Source of the DNA: Trueperaceae bacterium
GTDB lineage: Bacteria; Deinococcota; Deinococci; Deinococcales; Trueperaceae
Length of the DNA stretch: 58,589 bases
NCBI GenBank assembly: GCA_019454765.1
Contig: JACFNR010000004.1
Span: 21,191 to 79,779 of the forward strand
Direction: 5' to 3'
Positions 43,081 through 53,300 of this stretch are shown here, piece by piece; within the stretch, counting starts at the first letter, position 1; every line of letters starts with the position of its first letter. Position numbers and translations under genes: made by a program. Under the pieces are notes generated by a model. The model did not search any database and was not told the DNA's origin. It was given only the letters and a program-made list of their open reading frames with translations.

Positions 43081-44386
43081 ACCGGCCCACCTGCCTGACA
43101 CGCCACTGGGCCACGAGCAGTAGGGAGGCGGCCAACGCGACGCCCACCCAGAGGAAGGGCAGCCCCGCCCACGCCGCCACCCCCGCCAGGACGAACGGCA
43201 CGCTGGCGCCGGCCGGGTTGCCGAGCGCGAAGTCGACCACGGCGATCCCGAGGCTCGTGCCGAACAGGCCGAAGGCGTACCAGTGGAAATGCCACGGCGC
43301 CGGCCCGGCGAGGAGCTCGAGAGCCAACGCGGCGCCCAATGGGACGAGGAACAGCGTCACGTAGCCGAGGAGGGCGAGCTGCGCGAACTGTTTGAAGTCC
43401 GCCCTGTTCCGCGCGCGCCAGAGGCGGTCGGTGAGTAGCGCCTTTAGGGCGATGAGGAGACGCTGCGACACCAGGATGATGACGAGCAGCAGTAGCGCGC
43501 CCGGCAGGACGTTGCGGTCGGGCTCCTGGTCCGCGAGGAGCGCGAGGATGAGCAGCCCCTGGCCCACGCCGTAGAGGAGCGGGTGTGGCACTACGCCGGC
43601 GCTGCGCCGCAGCCATGCCAGGCTCTGGCGCGGGTCGTGGCGCGCAAGGGGTAGGCACAGAGAGGTTGCCGTGCCGATGGCCACGAGCTGCACGACGATC
43701 GGTGGCAACGAGAACGCCGCCGAGAGCGCGAGGCCGGCCCCGACCACCAGCGGCACGGCGACCGCGGCGAGGTGCCGTTCGGCCCAGAGCAGGCTGCCAA
43801 CCGCGAACCAGACGAGCGTTGGCGCCAGCGTGGCCGGCCCGAACCGCAGGAGCAGCCAGGTCAGGGCCAGCGCCACCAGCCCCAGCTGCACGATCACGGC
43901 CAGCGCCCCGCGTTGGTCGGCGTGCGGGAGCTCGCCCTTCGCCTTCATGAGTAGCGCGGACCCGACCTGCGACCAGACGAGCACGACGACGGCCGGCGCC
44001 AACATCTCCACCTGACTGAAGGCGCCCAGGAAGTAGGTGATCACGAACGCCAGGCACATGGCCGTAGGCGTGGCCCAATCGCGCTTGTCTTTGCGCTTCG
44101 GTTCGCGCCGCTCGCGGATCCTCGGGGTGCGCTCGTAGAGCGCGTGCGCCAGCTCGAAGTGACTGGTCACGTGGAAGCGCGCAAGGGCGGTCGGGCTGTT
44201 GAGGCCGAGCGCCTCCAAGTGCGCGACGATCTCGTAGGGGTCGCTTGCCTCCAGGCAGAGCCGGTTGAGGGAGCGGCCGAGCCGGTCGATGGGGTCGCTG
44301 CTGCGGCGCTCGGCTCCCGCCCAAGAGTCCGCCGCCACCTCGGGTGGCACGTAGTCGGGCGGCGTGTAGGCGACGGGCTGGCTCAT
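43061..44386 (-). CDS. PelG-like multi-spanning membrane protein
   Basis: A 441-residue protein: a cytosolic N-terminal region of about 105 residues, rich in charged residues, then 12 hydrophobic segments. This layout suits a polysaccharide exporter of the MOP-flippase type, and pairing with a PelF-like glycosyltransferase (one-base overlap TGATG) suggests PelG. No strict PelG signature is visible and the N-terminal extension is unusual, so the assignment rests on context and topology. It would move the polymer across the inner membrane. Confidence 0.68.
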   Translation of the reverse strand: MSQPVAYTPPDYVPPEVAADSWAGAERRSSDPIDRLGRSLNRLCLEASDPYEIVAHLEALGLNSPTALARFHVTSHFELAHALYERTPRIRERREPKRKDKRDWATPTAMCLAFVITYFLGAFSQVEMLAPAVVVLVWSQVGSALLMKAKGELPHADQRGALAVIVQLGLVALALTWLLLRFGPATLAPTLVWFAVGSLLWAERHLAAVAVPLVVGAGLALSAAFSLPPIVVQLVAIGTATSLCLPLARHDPRQSLAWLRRSAGVVPHPLLYGVGQGLLILALLADQEPDRNVLPGALLLLVIILVSQRLLIALKALLTDRLWRARNRADFKQFAQLALLGYVTLFLVPLGAALALELLAGPAPWHFHWYAFGLFGTSLGIAVVDFALGNPAGASVPFVLAGVAAWAGLPFLWVGVALAASLLLVAQWRVRQVGRYAIYLL

Positions 44387-45801
44387 CAGACGGCGCGGGC
44401 CTGCTTGCGGGCGCGCACCCCCAGCTCGCCATAGAGGCCGCGGTAACCGTCGTACATGCGCGAGAGCGTGAAGAGCTGTAGAGCGCGCTCGCGGGCGCCG
44501 ACGCCTAGGCGCCGTCTGAGCGGAACGTCCACGAGGAGTTCCGTCAGAGCGGCGCCGAGCTCGTCGGGCGAGCGTGGGTCGACCATCCGCCCGAAATCGC
44601 CGACCGCCTCCCCGACGCCACCCACCTGGGTGGCCACCACCGGTCGGCCGCACATCATGGCCTCGATGGCAACGTACGGGAAGCCCTCGGAGATGCTGGA
44701 GAGCGCCACGACGTCGGCGGCGTGATAGGCGTGATGAACCGGCTTGACCGGCCCCTCGAAGGTGACGGAGCCGCCCAGGTCGAGGTCGCGCACGAGTCCC
44801 TTGACCTTGGCGTCGTACTCCTCGTTCCCCTTCGGGACGGGCCCGAAGAGCTTCAGCTTGGCCTCCGGCGCGGACTTCGTCACCGTCGTGAACGAACGCA
44901 CAAGGGTCTCGAGGTCCTTGATGGGGTCGATGCGGCCCACCCACGACACGGTGGGTCGTGACTGCGTGTCTGTTGTGGCCACGGGGAACGCCTCCGGCGC
45001 GACGCCGTTGTACACGATGCGCGTTCTCTCGGCCGGCGCCCCGAGCTCGATCTGCCAGGTGCGGTTGAACTCGCTGACCGACACGATCAGGTCGGCCTCC
45101 TGGTACATCATCCGCGCCAGGGCGTAGTAGAAGCGGGACCGGAGCAGCTTGAGGCCCGGCGGGTTCTCCTCGCTCGTGAGGCTCAGGTACCGCTCGCGCA
45201 GGTAGAGGCCGTGCTCGGTGAGCATCAGCGGCACACCGTAGGCCTTGGCTACTAACCAGGCGGGGATGGCCGAGAGGCCGTTCGAGGTTGTGTGGGCCTG
45301 GTCGGCGTGCGGTGGGATGAAGAGGAGGGGCCCAAGCGTGCCCTTCAGCCAGTTGACCGCCAGCGCGACCTCCGCCATGGGCGGAGCCTCGCCGTTGGTG
45401 CGCCAGATGGCCACACGCACCGCCTCCCAGGTGGAGCGCTTGTCGAAGTAGGGCCACAGGTCGACGTCGGTGCCCAGCGTGGCGAGGTCTAGAAGCCCGG
45501 TCGCGAACGACTCGAGGTCGTCCTCGGCGAACCCAAGCAGGCGTTCCAGGCCGCGCGCGAACGTGCGTTCGGAGCCGCGCCCCTTGCCGGGACGACCGCT
45601 CCTTGGCGTCCACAGCCTGACGGAGGTCAGGCCTCTCACGTTGGCGGATAGGGCGTAGGCCGGCTTCGTCGGCAGCGGCCCGGTCACCTCGAGCAGGTGG
45701 TACTCGTGCTCGGCCATGCCGCGCACCAGCTGGTCGCACCAGGTCGAGACCCCACCCATGATCGAGGGGTAGGTGCCTTCGGTGGTCAGGAGGAGCTTCA
45801 C
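44386..45801 (-). CDS. PelF-like GT4 glycosyltransferase
   Basis: A 471-residue cytosolic glycosyltransferase of the PelF (DUF3492 + GT4) type. The N-terminus TTEGTYPSIMGGVSTWCDQL is close to the PelF signature. ADQAHTTSNGLSAIPAWLVAK and MLTEHGLYLRERYLSL follow. The C-terminal GT4 domain has NGV, VGRIDPIKD and the EGFPYVAIEAMMCGRPVVAT nucleotide-sugar site. In known Pel systems PelF uses UDP-GalNAc/GlcNAc. The GTG at 45801 has AGGGGG upstream and starts MKLLLTTEG. Its stop overlaps the PelG-like start. It is the polymerase candidate of the cluster. Confidence 0.88.
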   Translation of the reverse strand: MKLLLTTEGTYPSIMGGVSTWCDQLVRGMAEHEYHLLEVTGPLPTKPAYALSANVRGLTSVRLWTPRSGRPGKGRGSERTFARGLERLLGFAEDDLESFATGLLDLATLGTDVDLWPYFDKRSTWEAVRVAIWRTNGEAPPMAEVALAVNWLKGTLGPLLFIPPHADQAHTTSNGLSAIPAWLVAKAYGVPLMLTEHGLYLRERYLSLTSEENPPGLKLLRSRFYYALARMMYQEADLIVSVSEFNRTWQIELGAPAERTRIVYNGVAPEAFPVATTDTQSRPTVSWVGRIDPIKDLETLVRSFTTVTKSAPEAKLKLFGPVPKGNEEYDAKVKGLVRDLDLGGSVTFEGPVKPVHHAYHAADVVALSSISEGFPYVAIEAMMCGRPVVATQVGGVGEAVGDFGRMVDPRSPDELGAALTELLVDVPLRRRLGVGARERALQLFTLSRMYDGYRGLYGELGVRARKQARAV

Positions 45802-45939
45802 GCCGCGCCCCCTGCGGCCGCGCGCGCGACTACCCACCACGCGCCCACCTCCGCACGCCGACGCGCGGTGCGGCGAGCGTGCCGCGCCGTGTGAGCGCCG
45901 GGTCGGAGGTGAGCGGGGCGGGAGGGCGGCATCGTCATG

Positions 45940-48900
45940 TCAATCCAAGAACTCGAAGCTCACGTCGATCGCGACGTCGGAACGGACGATCATGCTGCAG
46001 GTTTGCCCGGTGCAGGCTCCCGTGAAGCCGCCGAGGGTGGAACCGAGGAGCGGCACGGCCGTGAGGGTGACGGTGGTACCGGCCGGGACGGTGGCGCTGC
46101 AGTCGTCCACGCACGCCTGGCCGGCCGGGCTGGCGATGACGGCACCCAGGCCCGACCCCGAGAAGGTGAGGGTGAGTTCGACCATCTCGGTGACGGGCGG
46201 GGTCTCGACCGTCACCGTCGTCTCCCTGACGACCTCACCGCCGGGCCAGGCGGCCACCAGTTCGTACGTCGTGGTGGCGAGGGGGCCCACGGAGCGGCTG
46301 CCGTCGGCGGGGAGGTCGGTGGCCACCACGGCGCCGCCCTTCTCGCGCAGGACGATGCTCGTCGAGGTGCCGGTCACCGTCCAACTGAGGAGGGCGCTCT
46401 GGCCGGCCGTGATGGTCGCCGGCGACGCGCCGAACGTGATGCTCGGCTCGACCGGCGCCGAGGTGACGGCCACGGTGGCCGTCCGCACGATGGGGGCGCC
46501 CCCGGTCCAGGTGACAACGAGCTCGTAGGTGGTCGTAGTCGCCGGGCTCGCGGTGTGCGAGCCGGTGGCCGGCAGACCTCCCTCGACCTCGGCGCCGCCC
46601 TGCACCCGCAGCGAGATCGATTCGTGGGCACCCGTGACGCTCCAGTGGAGCTCGGAGCTGCCGCCCGCGACGATGCTCGCGGGGTCGGCGACGAACGTGA
46701 TGGCCGGCGCCTCCGGCGGGGTGACCGTGACGACGGTGCTCGCCGTCACGGCGGCGCCACCGGAACGCGCGACGACCAGCTCGTAGGTAGTGGTGGCGGC
46801 CGGGGTCACCGCCAGCGTGCCGCTCGGCTGCAGCAGCGTGGCGACCATGCCGCCGCCGGCTTCTCGGACCGTAATCGTGTCGAACGCCCCCGTCACGTTC
46901 CAGCCGAGCGTGCTCGTGTCGCCGAGGTCGATGCCGGCGGGTGTGGCGGTGAACGACTCGATGACGGGGGCGGTTGGCGCTCCCCCGTCGACGCTGAAGC
47001 GGATCGTCTGCCCGGGAGCGAGGCTCCTCTGCGAGATGGTGCGACCGTTGTAGGTGACGTTGGTGGCGCCGCCGCCAAGCGACGCGCCAGTGAAGAAGAC
47101 GGGGCCGCCAGCGGCCGACGTCAGCGTGACGAGCCCGGTGGATCGGTCCCACACTGCGGACACGCCCGCGTCCAAGAACTGCGTGCGCGCCAGGACGTAG
47201 TCGCCCGTCTGGTCGTTCATGTAAGTGAGGAGCGGCTCGTTGACCATGGAGGCGTACTTGCCAAGGAGCACCTCGGTCCAGTCGAAGAGCGTCGAGCGGC
47301 CGGCCTCGTACTCGTAGAAGTTGGGGATGTGGAAGTAGTGCGGGTAGGGCGAGCCGGCGAGCAGGTGTCCGAGCGCGATGTCGGTGTCGATGTCGAGGAT
47401 CTGCTCGTAGGTCAGCGGATCGTCGTAGCCGAGCTCGTGGAAGGTACCCGGAGGGTAGACGATGTTGTACGCCTGCGTGACGGCCGCCGGCGTGGTGACC
47501 GTGGCGAACAGGTTGGTGGGGTAGCGCGGCACGAGGAACACGGCGGGGTCCATGGGGTGGACGATGCCGCACGACCAGCAGTCGGGCTCGTGGCTGGGGG
47601 TCGACATGTTGGAGGCCAGGTAGCTCTTGCCCGTGGCGACGGCCGCTTCGAGCAGGTAGGGGCTCGAGGCGTTGAGGCCGAAGTCGACCTTCTGCACCGG
47701 CTCGTGCTCGGGACCGAGCGGGTCGTACCAGCCGAGGCCGGAGATGTCGCCGGTCACCAGGCTCCTACCCGAGTAGGTCGGGGTGAGCCCGAAGGTCGAC
47801 GCCAAGCCGTCGTTGAGCGAGATTTCAGTCGTTACCTGCGCCGTGTCGAGGTTCACGTGAGGCGGGTTGTAGTCCATGTAGGCGTGCGTCCACGTGTGGT
47901 TGACCCACCAGAAGTCGCCCGCCAGGCAGCGCGTCATGCTCGATAGCGTGTGCAAGTTGGTGGGCAGGGCGCAGTCGACGACGCTTCCGACGTCGGCACC
48001 CGAGCCGTTGAAGGCCATCGACCAGGTGAAGTCGCTGGCGATGCCGCCGCCGATGGCGCGCAACAGGTTCTGCTGCGCGACCAGGCTGTATGCGTCCTGC
48101 GCCGACATGGCGAAGCCGGGGTCGTCGACGATCTGCGCCGTGTCGACGTCCCACAGGCCGGTGACGCTGAACCAGTCGTCGACGTCGGCCTGGTAACTGT
48201 TGCGCTTCTCGCCGATGTGCACGCCGCCGAGCGCCCAGCGAAGGAGCGACGGCCCGATCTGTTGGGTGTAGATGGCTGGCGTGTTGGTGACGCCCCAGGC
48301 GGGGTTGTTGTAGAGCATGGCAACTCGCTCGCGGCCGTCCGTGTTCGTGTGCACGGCGAGGATGTCGCCGTTCGCGGCCGTGAGGAGCGGGGTGGTGCCG
48401 GGCTGCGGGTCGCTGCTAGGGAAGCCGGTGGTGCCGTAAGGGAGGATGACGCTGCTCACACCTAGGTCGGTGAAGACCGCACGGCCCGCCGCCGTGGCAG
48501 TCAGGGTCATGCCGTCCATCGGCGTCTCGCCGCCCACCGGCGTGACGCCGTAATCCTCGTGAGGGCTGTAGGGGCTGGCGAAGAGCGTCGCCTGGCGCAC
48601 CCCGTAGGCGCGCTCGTAGTTGAACAGGACGTCCCACTCCGTGCTGCTGAGGGCCGAGGGCCACGCCGTGCCGTCGAAGTACACCAGGTTGCTGGTGCTG
48701 AGCAGCACCGCCTGGTAGCGACCGACGCCGTCCTCGCGCACGAGGACCTCCGGCGTGATGGTGGTGGTGCTGGCGACCACCCAGTCGTACGGGACGCCGG
48801 CCTGATCCAGGAGCGTCTTCCAGGCGCCCGCGGAGGCCTCCGCGACGAGGTTGTCTGTGGCGCTGAGGAGGAGGGCCTTCATCTCGACCTCGTCGCCTAG

Positions 48901-49176
48901 GGCCTGGGGCATGATCCAGCCGCTGGGCTCGCCTTCCGGGATGACGCCCAGGTGCAGCGGGGCAGAGTAGAACGGCCCGCGCGGCACGAAGGCGGCGCCG
49001 TCCCACTCGGGGGCGCTGGTGGGCGGGAGCTCGAAATCGGCTCGTGGGTCGGCGCTCCTTGTGGGGGCGCCCGTGCTGCTGCACGCAGCCAAGACGCTGA
49101 TCAGCACCCCCATGAGGAGTAGCGTCACCGCCTTGAGCCAGACAGCGTCGCGGCCGCTCCTGCCGACCACCTTCAC
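45940..49176 (-). CDS. Large lipoprotein with Agd3/CE18-like deacetylase domain and three Ig-like repeats
   Basis: A 1078-residue surface lipoprotein (SVLAAC, Cys32). Residues about 60-315 form an N-terminal domain; about 316-660 resemble the CE18 deacetylase of fungal Agd3, a NodB-like fold with DVDDWF (Asp333-334) and HTWTH (His427, His431) as metal and catalytic sites, plus PYPHYFHIPN near residue 615. Three Ig-like repeats follow (738 to about 990), then a Cys-containing InlB-type repeat. Agd3 removes acetyl groups from galactosaminogalactan (family knowledge). The GTG start overlaps the upstream lipoprotein stop (GTGA). It probably deacetylates the PelF-made polymer. Confidence 0.82.
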   Translation of the reverse strand: MKVVGRSGRDAVWLKAVTLLLMGVLISVLAACSSTGAPTRSADPRADFELPPTSAPEWDGAAFVPRGPFYSAPLHLGVIPEGEPSGWIMPQALGDEVEMKALLLSATDNLVAEASAGAWKTLLDQAGVPYDWVVASTTTITPEVLVREDGVGRYQAVLLSTSNLVYFDGTAWPSALSSTEWDVLFNYERAYGVRQATLFASPYSPHEDYGVTPVGGETPMDGMTLTATAAGRAVFTDLGVSSVILPYGTTGFPSSDPQPGTTPLLTAANGDILAVHTNTDGRERVAMLYNNPAWGVTNTPAIYTQQIGPSLLRWALGGVHIGEKRNSYQADVDDWFSVTGLWDVDTAQIVDDPGFAMSAQDAYSLVAQQNLLRAIGGGIASDFTWSMAFNGSGADVGSVVDCALPTNLHTLSSMTRCLAGDFWWVNHTWTHAYMDYNPPHVNLDTAQVTTEISLNDGLASTFGLTPTYSGRSLVTGDISGLGWYDPLGPEHEPVQKVDFGLNASSPYLLEAAVATGKSYLASNMSTPSHEPDCWSCGIVHPMDPAVFLVPRYPTNLFATVTTPAAVTQAYNIVYPPGTFHELGYDDPLTYEQILDIDTDIALGHLLAGSPYPHYFHIPNFYEYEAGRSTLFDWTEVLLGKYASMVNEPLLTYMNDQTGDYVLARTQFLDAGVSAVWDRSTGLVTLTSAAGGPVFFTGASLGGGATNVTYNGRTISQRSLAPGQTIRFSVDGGAPTAPVIESFTATPAGIDLGDTSTLGWNVTGAFDTITVREAGGGMVATLLQPSGTLAVTPAATTTYELVVARSGGAAVTASTVVTVTPPEAPAITFVADPASIVAGGSSELHWSVTGAHESISLRVQGGAEVEGGLPATGSHTASPATTTTYELVVTWTGGAPIVRTATVAVTSAPVEPSITFGASPATITAGQSALLSWTVTGTSTSIVLREKGGAVVATDLPADGSRSVGPLATTTYELVAAWPGGEVVRETTVTVETPPVTEMVELTLTFSGSGLGAVIASPAGQACVDDCSATVPAGTTVTLTAVPLLGSTLGGFTGACTGQTCSMIVRSDVAIDVSFEFLD
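46200..46980 (-). repeat. Coding repeats: three Ig-like modules
   Basis: Three tandem modules of about 85 residues share the pattern (F)xAxPxxIxxGxSxxLxWxVTG...GG...GS..V.P..TTTYEL. They match the eleven modules in the protein at 50304-55694. Confidence 0.85.
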
Positions 49177-49991
49177 AGGCTCCCCGGGTAGGCGAGGCGA
49201 AGGGTGTTGACCATGAGGAGCGCGCTGCCGCTACGGGCCTGGGTGGTGGTGATGCGGCCCAACGTGTCTAGCGTGCCGGTGGCGAAGCCGGCGTCCACGA
49301 GCTCTTGACGCGTGGCGTCCGGGAAGACGAAGGCGCCGAGGGAGTCGTCGGCGAGGCACGAGTAGCTGACCCCACCGCTCGAGCCCACCAGGAGCACGGC
49401 GGCCTTGCCGGTGGTGGGGGTCCAACCGAACACGGTGTCCACCGTCACGCCGTTGGCGTCGAAGCCCGGAGCGACGACCGGTTCGCTGCCGGTGTCGACG
49501 GGGACGCCGGCGAAAGCCGGGAAGCCGCCGGTGGCGGCGATATCCACGGTGAGCGCCGCAGGCAACGGGCCGGTTGCCCCCGCGAGGTGGTAACGGTCGT
49601 TCTCGTCGCGAGTCAGGGACGCGTAAGTGCTGCCACCGACGTGAAGCGTGGGGTCGCCGGCGAGCAGCCGGTTCCCGCCCGCAGCGGGCGAGGCAGGACC
49701 CGTCCCGGGCGCCGCCGCCGACGCCACGCGGCAGGTGCCGAGCTGCTCTCCGAACGGCTCGGCGAGAAGTCGTTCCGCCCGCGCAGTGCCGAGCGCAACG
49801 AACGTCGCCTGGCCAGCCGCGGCGCCGGCGTGCGCCTGGGTCAGGAGAACCACGCCGACGCGGTCGACCGACCCCGGCGCGAGCTGATCCTGCGGCCTGC
49901 AACTGGCCAGCACCGTCGCCAGGCAGGCGAGCGCTGCTGCGGCGGCGAGCCTCGCGCCGCGGCCGGTACCGTGTGAACTCGTGAACGTCAT
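49173..49991 (-). CDS. Small lipoprotein of unknown family, paired with the CE18-like gene
   Basis: A 272-residue lipoprotein (ATVLASC lipobox). I do not recognise the family. It is clearly paralogous to the product of 55699-56517: both have SVDR(V/I)GVVLL after the lipobox, NRL(L/N)AG, YASL(T/S)R, and a C-terminal GRIT(T/S)TQA(R/T)SGS(A/S)LLM(V/I)N. The ATG at 49991 has AAAGGA upstream. Its stop overlaps the start of the CE18-like gene by four bases. It could be a partner that anchors or regulates the deacetylase. The 312 bases before it hold an inverted repeat but no gene. Confidence 0.8.
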   Translation of the reverse strand: MTFTSSHGTGRGARLAAAAALACLATVLASCRPQDQLAPGSVDRVGVVLLTQAHAGAAAGQATFVALGTARAERLLAEPFGEQLGTCRVASAAAPGTGPASPAAGGNRLLAGDPTLHVGGSTYASLTRDENDRYHLAGATGPLPAALTVDIAATGGFPAFAGVPVDTGSEPVVAPGFDANGVTVDTVFGWTPTTGKAAVLLVGSSGGVSYSCLADDSLGAFVFPDATRQELVDAGFATGTLDTLGRITTTQARSGSALLMVNTLRLAYPGSL

Positions 49992-50103
49992 CTGGCAGGG
50001 TCCTTTCGGTTGGGGGCGCGCCGCGCTGCCGGCTCGGGGCGAGGCGGGCGCGCGACTGCGGACCAGGTGCCGCGCCCCCGCGGCCGTGGGTCTCATATCG
50101 GGC

Positions 50104-50123
50104 AGCGCGAGTACTTTCGCGCT
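50104..50123. promoter_or_regulatory. Inverted repeat upstream of the small lipoprotein gene
   Basis: AGCGCGA (50104-50110) and TCGCGCT (50117-50123) form a 7-bp inverted repeat with a 6-base loop, in the 312-base gap 49992-50303. It could be an operator or an RNA hairpin. A TATCAT on the minus strand near 50235 resembles a -10 box without a clear -35. Confidence 0.35.
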
Positions 50124-50303
50124 CGTACGTTGGAGAGTAGGTGATGGCTTCTTACAACGCTCTTATGCCCCCGGGCCGGGCCGCGCCCCAGAGAGGGGTG
50201 TGCCTCCGTGGCGCGGCGCCGTCGAACAGGCATGATACCGCGCTCCCGCCCCGCATTGCCGGGTCGAGGTGTCAATGAGGCGGTCGCCGCGCCTTGCACC
50301 GCG

Positions 50304-53300
50304 TCAGTCCTCGAACCCGAAGCGCGCCTCGACCACTAGTGGCTCGCCGGCCAGGACCAACGAGCATGCGTCACCGGTGCACGCACCGCCGAAGCCCTGG
50401 AAGGTCGAACCCAGGAGGGGCACCGGCGTGAGTGTCACGGTCGTTCCCTCGAGGTAGGCGACGGTGCACTCGTCGAGGCAGACGGCTCCGTTCGGGCTGC
50501 CTATCACGAGACCGAAGGCCTCGCCGGTGACCCGCAGCGTCAGGGTGGTCTCGCCTTCGCCTGGCTCGGGGTCCGGATCCGGGTCGGGGTCAGGGTCCGG
50601 TGCGGGCCTGACCACGACCGTGGTCTCGGCCGTGACGGTACCGCCCGCCCAGGTGGCTGCCAACTCGTAGGTGGTGGTCGCCGCTGGTGCGACTTGCCGC
50701 GTGCCGACCGTGTTGACGCCAGCGGCGATCACGTCGCCCCCCTTGATCCTCAACGACACGCCCGTGGCGCTGCCCGTGACCGCCCACGACAACTGCGTGC
50801 TCTCGCCCTCGGTTATCGTGGCCGGATAGGCAGATAGCGTCACCTCCGGCTCCACCGGTGCGGCGGCGACCTCGACGGTCGCTTGGCGCACGATGTCTGG
50901 GCCGCCGCCCCAGCTGACCACGAGGTGGTAGCTGGTCCTCGCCGTGGGGGTGACCGGGAAGCTGCCGACCGCGTCGGCGTTGGCCAACAAGATGACTCCC
51001 GCCTCCGTCTGCAGGGTCACGGCGTCGTGAGCCCCGGTCACCTCCCAGGCGAGCGTGGAGGTATCGCCCGCGACGATGCTCGCGGGGTTGGCCGAGAAGC
51101 TCACGGCGGGGGCGGCCGGGTTGACTGTCACCAGCGTCGCCGCCGTGACGGGCGCCCCGGCTGGCCACGTCACAACTAGCTCGTAGGTCGTGGTCGCTGT
51201 CGGGGTGACCGTGCGGGAGCCGGTGGCCCCAAGCCCATCGGCGATCGTTCCCGCCGAGTTCCTCAGGCTGATGTTCGTGTACGTACCGGTGACCGCCCAG
51301 CTCAGGCTTGTCGCCTGACCCGCCGTGACGGTGCCGGGGTTGGCGGTCAGGGTGGCTGCGGGAGCGACCGGCAGAGGTTCGACCGTGACCGTAGTGGTGG
51401 CGATGGTGGCGGGGGAACCAACCACCGGCGTGACGACGAGTTCGTAGGTGGTCGTTGTCGTGGGTGCGACCACGGCCGAGCCGGTCGCCGCAACGCCGGA
51501 GCTGACGATCTGACCGCCGGAGGTCCGCACGGTCGTGTTCGTGAAGTGGCCCGCCACCTGCCAGGCGAGGGTGCTCGCTCCTCCCACCAAGATCGTGGCT
51601 GGCTCGGCAGACAGCGTGCCACTGGGCGCAACCGGCACCTCCACGGTGAGCGCCGTCGTGCGGGTGACGGGTGCGCCACCGCTCCAACCGACCCTGAGCT
51701 CGTAAGTGGTGGAGGCGGCCGGGGTCACCGTGAGCGTCCCGCTAGACGCGAGGCCGTCTTGCACGAGGGTGTCGGCCGCGAACACGGCGATGCCGGTCGC
51801 CGAACCGCGCACCTCCCAGGCGAGGTGCGCGCTCTGCCCGGCGAAGACGGTGGTGGGGGCGACGGCGAAGCCGATGACCTCGGGCGCGACGGGGGCCGGG
51901 CTCACCGTGACGGTCGCCAGGCGGCTCACCGTGCCGCCGAGGTACTCGACGCGGAGCTCGTACGTGGTGGTGGCGGTGGGAGAGACGGGGAGGCTGCCGG
52001 TGCTCGCCTGGTCTGCGGCGAGGACGGTGCCCCCCTGGAGGACCGTCACCCGGGTGTGGCCACCGGCCACCACCCAGGCTAGCGTTGAGGTGCCGCCGCT
52101 GACGATGTCGGTCGGAGTGGCGCTGAAGGTGGCGGTGGGGACGACCGTGACCTGCTGGCTACTCGTGACCGTCCCTCCGGCCCACTCGACGCGAAGCTCG
52201 TAGGTGGTGGTGGCGTCGGGCGTCACGCTTATCGAGCCGTTGCGATCGAGGGCGGAGCCAACGGTCGCGGCCCCGGCGTGAAGCGAGGCGCGCGAGTAAT
52301 CGCCAGTGATGGACCAGGTCAGGAGGCTGCTCCCGCCGAGGTCGAGGCTGGCGGGCGCGGCCGCCAGCGCGGCGACGGGCGCGACTGGTGGAGTGACGGC
52401 GACGGTCACCTCGCGTGTCACCGCGGGCGTCCTCGCCCACTCGACCACTAGACGATAGGTGGTGGTGACGTCCGGGTGGTGCGTGAAGGAGTCGGTGACG
52501 GCCGCGGTCGGCACGAGCACCGTACCGGTGGCGGTCTCCAGCCGGACGTTGGTAGCGCCAGCTCCGACGGCCCAGGAGAGGGTGACAGCGTGACTCGCGG
52601 TGATGCTCGAAGCGCTCGAGGTGAAGGTGACGGTCGGAGGTTCTGGCGCCGCCTCCACCGTGACGGTGACCGGGACGACGACGGGAGCCCCACCCACCCA
52701 ATCCAGTACCAGCTCGAAGGTCGTCGTGGCGGTCGGGCTCACCTGCTGCGTGCCGGTGGCGATGAGGCCTGGATAGAGGACGCCTCCGCCCTGCGTGCGG
52801 ATGGAGATGGACGTGGCGTCGCCGCTGACCTGCCACTCGAGCGTTGTCGCGTCGCCCGAGGCGATGGTGGGAGGCGTGGCGGTGAAGGTGGCGCTCGGTC
52901 GCACGGGGGCCGGCGTCACGGCCACCTCGACCGCAGCGCTCAGCGACTCGCCACCTGCCCAAGCGGCCGCGAGCTGGTAGCTCGTGGACTCGATCGGGCT
53001 GACCGTGAGGTTTCCAGTGGCAGCCAGGCCGTCTGCGACCACGCCGCCGCCAGTCCCTAGCGCCCTCAGTTGTACGTTCCCGTGCGCCCCGGTCACCTCC
53101 CAGGAGAGGGTGCTCGACTCGCCGGCGACCAAGACGGTCGGGTCGGCGACGAGGCTGACGGTGGGGGGCTGGATCACCGCGACCGCCAGCTCGCTAGTCA
53201 GCGTCCCGCCGACCCAGGAGACGACGAGCTCGTAGGTGACGGTCGATCGTGGCTCGACGGAACGCGACCCGCTGGCCGGGAGGCCGGTTGCTACGTCGCC

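Noticed and set aside
43061-44386. Firm naming of this gene as pelG
   Set aside because: Topology and partner fit, but the extra 105-residue N-terminus and lack of a clear signature leave room for another exporter family.
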